Shown here: piece by piece, positions 46,793-64,000 of the stretch
Layout of the letters: every line of letters starts with the position of its first letter
How positions within the stretch are numbered: the stretch's first letter is position 1
Source of the DNA: Trema orientale
Taxonomy: Eukaryota; Streptophyta; Magnoliopsida; Rosales; Cannabaceae
NCBI GenBank assembly: GCA_002914845.1
Contig: JXTC01000635.1
Span: 6,023 to 70,022, forward strand
DNA length: 64,000 bases
Direction of reading: 5' to 3'
Notes under the pieces: model-generated
Databases searched by the model: none
Told to the model about the DNA's origin: nothing
The model's input: the letters and a program-made list of their open reading frames with translations, nothing else
Translations under genes and position numbers: made by a program

Positions 46793-49514
46793 TCATCCAA
46801 AACTGGCTCTGTCTGTGCCATTTGGGCTCTGATTATGCTCAAGCTCAACCACTTCCCATGATCCATTTTCAGCCACCCTCTGTTGTCCTCTGAGTTGCTG
46901 CAATCACAGAACATAAAATATAGAGCATTTTCTTAAAGTAGTATTCCTTTATTCCNTGATAAACAAGTGAACAACTTTAACAATAGAAAACCACACGGAA
47001 AAAGAAAATAAATACTTCAACATAGACATAGGCTGGCAATACAGTTCTCTTATAGTTATCTTTTCTTTTTGTGATGTATCCTTCTATGGATCAAGAGATC
47101 AGGTAGTAGTGGACTATTTCTACTAGTATAAGGCCACATCTAAACATGGCTTGGAATAAAGGAGAGGGTAGAAATAATAAATGGGACAAAAAAAACTTTG
47201 GACTTCCACTTGTATTATTCCCTTAGCTGATACACGTTTTTATTCCACTTGATATTAACTCCAACCCTTCTGTAACTCAAAAGAAACGCCCTACCATGGT
47301 ATTTCTCTTTACCCGCATTTGGTGGTTTTTCATTTTTTTTTTCATTTTTTTTTTTTTTTTGGAAGAAATCTTTGTAAAAGAGAAAGACTCAGACTCTCTA
47401 CCTTGATGAGTAAGCAACCAACTTTGGAACTAACCACAAAGCCAAAAGCATGTACAATAATATAATTGCTTGCATCCTACCTTCTATGTTTTTCAAAAGA
47501 ATAAAGCGGATTCCACGTTAGGGTCCTTATTATAAAGTTGACTCGACTGGCTTCCGCTCATAATGCCACAACCAACGTTTGTAAAACGACAGGAAGTCAT
47601 GGTAGTAAACGACAATGACATCATTTGTGCAACTTTTAAGTTTCTTGAATATACTCAAACATGAGCGCATGCCAAAGGCATAAATATAGATTGTGCCACC
47701 TATAAAAAATGAAGAAGATCAAAAGCAACGACTCATCTGGGCTTGTAGCCTAAATTTGTCAAGTGTGCAACACTTAAAACAATATAAAAAACAACGTTTT
47801 ACACACGCAACAATTAAAGAATACAGATTGACATTTTCATGTCACACTTCAAAAAAGGGGCATAAAAGGCCTCGTTCATACCTTTGACCTGAAGGATTTT
47901 ATGACCGAAATCAACAACTCGTCTCCCGCTATTTTTCTTACTCGCTGTATTAGTTCATTCCTCGCTATCTTCTTTTCCTGAAAAAACAAGAAATCACGAA
48001 GAATAGAGATCGATGACACAAAAACAAACATAACTAAAACAACACAACAAAAAGGAATAGTACTTACTTTATAATCCTTATGGTACTTGGAGATCAAAGC
48101 TACGGGAGGTGGAGGTAAGAACTTCGAAAGTACAGAAATCAGGATCGGAAACGGCATCCATGGTGAAGTCGGTCTCCTAAATGATTCTTGGGTCCTTGCA
48201 AAACCTAACAAAAACAACGACAAAGCAAATCAAAGTCAGAAAAACCATCACCAACCCATGTTTACACGTTCAATCCAAATACTACAAAATCTCACGGAAG
48301 ATCGAAGTTGCCAACCTTTTGAGCAAGGAGGAGCTCTGAAACTTATCACATATTCAGGTAGAACACAAGTGTTCATGTGGGTGCCCCATATGATGTACTT
48401 TCTGGGTTTGTGAAGATCGTCCACCCCTGAGTCAAACTCCTCTGAACTCGGAAGATACTGCTCAGAACCTATACGCACAAGCTCTGGCTTCCCCAGTATC
48501 ACACGACATAGCAAAAGATGTCGTATGCCGTCCCCATCAGGACTTGAGCCTCCCACACTGTATAGAATTGTCAAACGGGACACAAATAAAGGGTCAACGC
48601 GATAATGAAATTCTCGGCTGATTTAGATTAGACCAAGAAAAACTCTGACAAACAAGCTTTTGGGCTTTGGCCTCCACGCGCAAAAAAATAATTAAAATAT
48701 ATACAAACAAATTAAAATAAAGAAAATTCGTGAAGGTCTAAAAAGGACTGCGCACACACACGATAGATACTTCATGAACAAGTATTTATTTATTTAATTT
48801 AAACAAATATTCAATTATTATTGGTTCATGAATTTGTCAAAATCATAAGTAAAAAAGAAAAAAAAAAAAAAAAAGGAAAACTCATTACGAAATACTTGCT
48901 TACCATTCGATTGCAGAGTCGTCGGGAGAAAGGTAGAGACCGTGTCCGTATAATCCATTGTTGTTGTGAGGTTTTCTCCCAAAATGGGCGAAGCCATGGG
49001 AGACGACCTCGGAGATTTCGTCTTTACAAGAAGGTTGGTACCAAGCGAACCTGACATTGGCATTACCTCCTCCACACTTGTTCTCCATGGCTTTTCTGAA
49101 TATCTGAAACGACTGGAGCCGAGCCTGACCCACAATGCTCGAATGGGTGTTCCTGTGTATCGAAACGACTGTCGTTTCTGCTCCAATCGGACCCAAACCC
49201 GATATGAACCTCCGCTTGATGAGGTCGTGAACTCTGTCCCCTTCGAACAATCGGACCAACCCATTACCAAGGGAGCCGGGTCGACCCGAATCCGCCCCGG
49301 AGATTCCACTTTCGCAATCGGAGACTGATGAATCTTGAGCTTGGATTGTCTCCGAGGCCGAATCGCCGGAACCCTCTCGCGAGAATCGATCGTGATCGCT
49401 GATTTGATGCTTTGATTGATTATCAGAACACGGTAATGATGACCCAGCAAATCCATTTGCGGGAATCGAGGCTAAACCACACTGGTTCTGGTTATGGTTA
49501 TACTTATACTCCAT
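46793..49514 (-). CDS. SRO protein (RCD1-like inactive PARP with RST domain), 5 exons
   Basis: A Similar-to-RCD-One protein of the short class without a WWE domain (as in Arabidopsis SRO2-SRO5), nuclear stress-signalling proteins. Exons on the minus strand: 48904-49514, 48316-48557, 48068-48204, 47882-47977, 46793-46897; 1191 nt, 396 aa, phases closing throughout. The N-terminus is serine-rich and acidic. The PARP-like fold runs from about residue 90 ([79 protein letters not shown]). The classical HYE triad is not apparent, in line with SROs being inactive. The RST domain starts at [20 protein letters not shown] and runs through [17 protein letters not shown]; it binds transcription factors in known SROs. 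The last exon adds a 34-residue tail, joined by a GT-AG intron of 984 bp. One N (46956) lies in that intron. Confidence 0.9.
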
Positions 49515-50300
49515 GTTTGAGAAAACAAAAAAATAAGAAAAAAAAAAATATAAAAGCTAAATTGATTTACAGAAAGGTATTGTTAAGAGTTCTATAGAAA
49601 AATTTAAAGGAAAAAAAAAAAAGAAAAAAAGAATTGAAGTTGTATAAGGTCGACAAATTTTGAAATCAAATTCAGAAATATGCAAGGGGACGAGGCTGAA
49701 AACTAGAATAAGAGTACATAGTTGCTAATCCGTATAAGAAGACTAAAAATCTAAATTCTAAATTGGGTTTAGAAACAACTACAAGTATACATTATTGCTA
49801 AGCAATAGAAAGAAATTTTTTCTAAAAATTTTAACAAAGAAAAAGAAAAACCAAATCAGGTATAAAGAGCAGAGGGTCTAAATTTGAAGAAAAAGAAGCT
49901 TTGATATCTGTATATAATAATTCTTTTTTTGGAAGAAAGAGACAGAAATTTGAAAAGGGTGTTGAGAATTAGTAATATGCATATATATATATATATATAC
50001 GTATATAGAAGAGTTGCTTGGAGAAGAGGGAGTAGAAGAAGAAGCAGAAGAATGAAAGAGAAGAGAGCGGTTACTTGAAAAAAAACTAACGGAACCGCCT
50101 TTTGGAAATGGCGGTGCGGCGCTAATTGTTTTGGAGGGCCGGTCGTTTTGTACCTGGGCTTCGTTATTTTTCATTGGGCTGGGCCGGGCTTTTAGTGGCG
50201 GTAACCCACCTCCCAAGAAGGTTTTGACGTGTGAAATTACTTAAATAACCCTTTGAATCATCTCTACTACAGCTAGAGTTACCGACCTAGGCTGGGAAAT
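49515..50300 (-). promoter_or_regulatory. SRO promoter and 5' leader
   Basis: On the minus strand upstream of the SRO start lie GA/AG-rich leader sequence, a TA run at 49980-50005, and around 50100-50190 a GC-richer block with AGCCCA/TGGGCC words (for example TGGGCT at 50155 and TTGGGCTGGGCC at about 50174). Such words match plant Site II (TCP-binding) elements. Function here is inferred from position only. Confidence 0.4.
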
Positions 50301-50860
50301 TGGGATATTAAATAAATTAGAGCTTGTTGTGACTGTGCCTGGTCGGTGGATATATATTGTAGGCAGACTATAGATACAAAATAGCATTTAGATACTTTTA
50401 TTTATCTTTGATGTTTCTAATATCTATTTTTTTAAGTTTTGGGCTTTTTTTTTTTTTTTTTTTTTTTTTTTCAGTTAAAGAGCTTTGGTAATACAACCAT
50501 ACTAATTAAATTTTGAGCTTGTCTGGAACTAAATGGATAAGAATGGTTGTTTCTCATATTCACAATTTTGTTTTTATTATACAAATAATCAGAATCACTT
50601 CACAGTTCACACCATACTTCTTGGCAGCTACTTTTTTTTTTAAGAATTAAAAAAAAAACAGTAAAAAAAAAAAAGGTTTTACTAAGCGTACGACAAGACA
50701 AGATAAGAACGGAGAGAAAGAGGAAGCCCAAAACGTGTGCCAGTGCATAAACAACGGCCCAATTGGCGAGTTGATGCATTATGCATAGTCAGGTAATAGT
50801 AATAGTAACGTCAACAGTCAAACCACAAGCAAGCCAGATAGCACGAACTCCTTTCTCGTG

Positions 50861-50888
50861 ACACCACACCACACCACACCACACCACC
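50861..50888. repeat. (ACACC)n minisatellite
   Basis: Five copies of ACACC in a row. Short and possibly variable. Confidence 0.85.
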
Positions 50889-51716
50889 CCAACATTATTT
50901 ATGCCTTGCGCAGAAAGATAGCATAGTACACGTCTCTTTCATTATTAATTAGTTTCTTGCTAAGCAAAGCTGCGAAAAAAAAGAAAAAAAAATTGTTCTC
51001 ATTAGGACAATTGAAGCAAAACAAATATAATTAATTGAAATCAAAAGAACAATTTATTACTGTCTTCCTTGCCAAAGAATGTTATATCTTGGATATGCTT
51101 GCAAATTGCAACTATTTGGAATTGGAAGTCTTGTTCTTTTTCTGGGAAATAATATTAGTTTTTTTTTTTAATTTTTGATTAGCATTATTTGGTTTGGCAA
51201 AACTTTAGTCTTGAAATTATCCGGGAAAAAAAAAAAGAAAAAAAATCTGGTCTTGGCAAAGAATACCATTCGGGTAGGACAGCATAAAAATCTCATCCCA
51301 AAATGGGAATCTGGTAACTTTTATTTATTTATTTGTTTCTAGTCACAGTAGTAAATGAGGTATTTTCTTGATCTCTAAGTTTTGGTTTGAATAGATGAGG
51401 CTATGCAAATTGGGGTCTTATGCCATGTCAATGAAGTAGGTATTTGTTGCATAACCAAAAAAAGAAAACAAATTGACCTTTAATTAAAATTTGGTGTGTT
51501 ATAGTTTCAGTTTTTCTGATCACACAATTGTCATGGGGCACGATTCTCCTCCAAAGAAACAGAAGATAAAGACTCACTTTATTGCCTAGACCAAATCCAC
51601 TGAAATATAGGAAATGGTAGAGGTATAAACTAAAGTAGAAAATATTACATACGGAAGTAGGATATTAATCGTGACAAACTAGGACTAGTAGGAAAGAAAT
51701 GAGAAAGGCAAAACGC

Positions 51717-51717
<1 letters not shown>

Positions 51718-51765
<48 letters not shown>
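51718..51765. repeat. (CT)n(TA)n compound microsatellite
   Basis: A CT run directly followed by a TA run; a likely polymorphic locus. Confidence 0.9.
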
Positions 51766-52069
51766 TTTAAGGGAAAACCCTCTCTATTGGTTGTACTACT
51801 TTTGATAAAATTATTTGCCTAAAGAATATTATTAGTATTAGGGCAACTTGTCGCCGTGTGTAGAGTTCAGGAAGCAGGGACATGGCTGTGGAAACTGATT
51901 TTTGGGACAAATAATCTGCTCGTTTTGGTATAAGAGTTAAGAACCTAAGATCTGTAGACAACCTTTCAGCCCAAACAAAAAACAAAATACAAATAAAACC
52001 TATACAAATCAATGCTGAATAATAATGACACGCAATTTATTGGATCTTCATAATTAAGGAATGACAGTT

Positions 52070-53137
52070 TTTTTTTTAATTAAAAAAAATAAAGGATAAA
52101 GAATGACAATTCACTATTGCATCAGATAATATAAAAAGGGATATCTATTATCTAACATTATTTAGTTCTAAAGAATAACGCGAGTCATCGATTACATAAT
52201 TGTTACACTAATATTTTTTTTCTTTTTTTGAAAAAACAACAATAGTAGTACAAAAGTGGGTAGTTCTTTAGAATTTTGGTAAGGTGATTTAATGACTAGG
52301 ATTAGTTCGGAGGAGGGAGGCTGAGAATCTAGATGTACTCTTGTCCCATATCATTTATTGCCCCACTTAAAAAAAAAATAAAATGAGGTGTGTCCCAAAC
52401 AAAAATGTTATATAAGAAAAAATGTCAAATATGGATAAAAGAACGAGTTTTAAGAGACATAACATTTATCATAGAGCTGAGCACTGAAAAATGTGCCTCT
52501 TTTGGCTCGAGGCACCAATTCTTCATTTTGCATGCGAGGCACAACAGACCGAACATGTAAACTTGTAACTATTTCTCGCTTGACAAACATTTTTATTTTN
52601 TTTTTTTTAATTAAAAAAAATAAAGGATAAAGAATGACAATTCACTATTGCATCAGATAATATAAAAAGGGATATCTATTATCTAACATTATTTAATTCT
52701 AAAGAATAACGCGAGTCATCGATTACATAATTGTTACACTAATTTTTTTTTTTCTTTTTTTGAAAAAACAACAATAGTAGTACAAAAATGGGTAGTTCTT
52801 TAGAATTTTGGTAAGGTGATATAATGACTAGGATTAGTTCGAAGGAGGGAGGCTGAGAATCTAGATGTACTCTTGCCCCATTTCATTTATTGCCCCACTA
52901 AAAAAAAAAAAAATGAGGTGTGTCCCAATCGAAAATGTTATATAAGAAAAAAGGTCAAATATGGATAAAAGAACGAGTTTTAAGACACATAACATTTATC
53001 AAAGAGCTGAGCACTGAAAAATGTGCCTCTTTTGGCTCGAGGCACCAATTCTTCATTTTGCATGCGAGGCACAACAGACCGAACATGTAAACTTGTAACT
53101 ATTTCTCGCTTGACAAACATTTTTATTTTATTTTTGT
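52070..53137. repeat. 531-bp direct tandem duplication with one N at the junction
   Basis: Copy 1 spans about 52070-52600 and copy 2 about 52601-53137. For example, TAAAGGATAAAGAATGACAA occurs at 52090 and 52621. The copies differ by about a dozen scattered substitutions and run-length changes. The single unresolved base at 52600 sits exactly on the junction. No gene is contained. Confidence 0.9.
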
Positions 53138-53500
53138 TTCGTATTTTATAAAAATAAAATGAATGATGGAAAATTTTGCGACCAATATATGGAAATTTTT
53201 ATTCTCATTTCATTTTTTTTCAGAACGAAGTTAAAAATATTATCAAACTAACTCTATTCCACCAGAAGCCAAGGACCGTAGCTCATGCAAATTAGTCACT
53301 ATGACAAAAAGACAATGAAAACAATAATAATAACACAATCTCGTCTTAGACAGCAACGCCCTGTCCAAACTCGGGATAGTAAAAGAAGGAAAGAAAAAAA
53401 AAAGACAAATTAAAAAATTATATGAAAGCCGCCTGTACAATAGAAAATGAGTGCTGCTGGGGCTAAGATGACGAAATAATTTACAGAAGCCATCGCTAAT
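53138..53500 (-). other. ATM 3' UTR and flank
   Basis: Directly downstream of the ATM stop codon on the minus strand. AT-rich; AATAAA-like words occur on the minus strand, but none is clearly the poly-A signal. Confidence 0.5.
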
Positions 53501-63006
<9,506 letters not shown>

Positions 63007-64000
63007 CTGGATAAGATATAGCAGAATATTAAGAGAAAAGCTGAAATATATACTCTTCTATCCAAATAAAAAAGAATAGAAATAATTAAGAGCCAGACAC
63101 TCCTAATGTAATAGGAGATTTGAATATTCTGTCATCATTTCCCAAAACAGGAGGCTTAGTTCTCATGGAATTTCATAGTTTCAGAAGGTTTTGTGAACCA
63201 CAAAAATAAGCGCAATCATGTAGTCACCAGAGACAGGTAATCTATTATTAGGCATTAGGAATGGCCATTTCAGGGAGTAGGTGTTACTTTCTTGGGAAAT
63301 TGACCTGACTATGAGTAATTTGGACTATAACAATTTTTAGGAGTGTTTTGAAAAATGACTTTTCTAGAAGAATCACAACTTTTAGAGACGGAGTCGCACT
63401 ATTAGTAGCCGTTGATTGGTCCTAGAAAAGTAATAACTAATATAGAGTGCTAATTGCTTGTCACCCGTTTCTCAAAAATTGTGACACTCTCAGAAAAGTC
63501 ATTTTTCAAAATACTCATAAAAAGTCATTTTAGACCAAATTACTCACTCCTTTAGAAGTCATTTTTGTCCAAATTACTCCTAGCCATGTCCATTTACCTA
63601 CTTCAATTGAAAAGTAAGGTGGGGTTCTTATTTTTTGGGATCCCATGAATATTACAGTTTCAGACTCTTTAGTGAGTGATTTCAGATTCAGTTGAGGTGA
63701 GTAACAGTGATATCTCAGCTTGGTGGTTTTCGGGATAGCTCAATCACCAGAAACATTCTTATTCCACTGATAATTTAATAGTATACTTCCGGATATGTTG
63801 CATACTGTAGTGGCTAAAATCCTCCATCTATACAAACAGAAACATGAAACACAATTGAAAATCTAGAATCTCGTATCATTGGCGAGAAGATATTAGGATT
63901 CCAACTTTTAACTAAAAACATATCGCCAGAAGAGTCAAAACCATTGTATACTTGAAACATTAATTAGCAATTGTGGAATGAGTGTGCATATTAAGGTGCA
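63007..64000 (-). other. ATM: ATM intron sequence at the window end
   Basis: No coding segment recognised after the acceptor at 63007. The next upstream exon probably lies beyond the window or is too short to recognise. The intron contains a MITE at 63312-63546. Confidence 0.55.
63312..63546. mobile_element. Foldback MITE inside an ATM intron
   Basis: Ends TGAGTAATTTGG (63312-63323) and CCAAATTACTCA (63535-63546) are a perfect 12-bp inverted pair, and homology continues inward for about 80 bases (shared TTTTGAAAAATGACTTTTCT in both arms). A further GAGTAATTTGGAC in inverted form lies just outside at about 63569-63582. Target duplication not clear. 235 bp, non-coding. Confidence 0.7.

Larger units (their letters stand above)
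50301..52068. other. Gene-free region between SRO and ATM
   Basis: AT-rich DNA with a 30-base T-run at about 50440-50471, an (ACACC)n pentanucleotide tract at 50861-50888, and a (CT)n(TA)n microsatellite at 51718-51765. The open frame 51767-52012 shows no domain. Confidence 0.5.

Noticed and set aside
48818-49456. 212-codon minus-strand frame and overlapping + frame 48966-49328
   Set aside because: Alternative frames of SRO exon 1 and the adjacent intron; the 48904-49514 frame has the recognised PARP-like fold and joins the next exons.
49878-50216. 112-codon minus-strand frame upstream of SRO
   Set aside because: Low-complexity serine and TA-repeat translation in the promoter/leader; at most an upstream ORF, with no support.
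53243-53440. 65-codon minus-strand frame after the ATM stop
   Set aside because: Lies in the ATM 3' flank, no domain and AT-driven composition.

Overview
The window is nuclear DNA from a flowering plant, almost certainly a eudicot. The evidence is AT-rich intergenic DNA, genes with many short exons and GT-AG introns, a plastid-targeted DXR, a plant-specific DUF1645 gene, a plant SRO gene, and plant transposon families. The species cannot be fixed from the sequence; a rosid is my guess. There is one assembly gap of 354 N (19785-20138) and single N at 3319, 40788, 46956 and 52600.

Layout. 267-4304 (+) is PEX14, the peroxisomal docking factor, in 12 exons. 8411-12792 (+) is DXR, the committed MEP-pathway enzyme, in 12 exons. 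12793-23501 is a long gene-free tract with several MITEs, one of them nested in another, and the N gap. 23502-24599 (-) is a DUF1645 gene with one coding exon. 24600-46792 is transposon-rich: a solo LTR with a 5-bp target duplication (25929-26741), a Tourist-like MITE, and a near-perfect 161-bp inverted repeat (30291-30637). It then holds a three-level nest: a poly-A retroposon (30706-39599) carries a CACTA element (30942-39190), which carries an internally deleted Athila-like Ty3/gypsy element (32266-38227). Beyond the nest are a decayed DUF1985-type transposon gene (43406-44300, -) and a long foldback MITE. 46793-49514 (-) is an SRO gene (RCD1-like inactive PARP plus RST domain, 5 exons). 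49515-53500 is intergenic with a 531-bp tandem duplication. 53501 to the window end (-) is the 3' part of ATM: 26 exons coding the last 867 residues, covering FAT, PI3K-like kinase and FATC; the gene continues past 64000.

The five genes do not form a pathway or cluster. They are unrelated single-copy-type genes (peroxisome import, plastid isoprenoid synthesis, DNA-damage signalling, stress signalling, unknown DUF1645). For PEX14, DXR, SRO and ATM I traced exon borders by hand; reading phases close across every junction, which gives complete CDS lengths of 1620, 1416 and 1191 nt, and 2604 nt for the part of ATM in view.

I found no convincing new biochemical system. The most notable structures are the transposon nest with target duplications visible at all three levels, the 161-bp hairpin whose arms are both open in frame, a GC-AG intron inside the ATM kinase region, and the GGTCAA/TTGACC-rich repeats around the DUF1985 relic.
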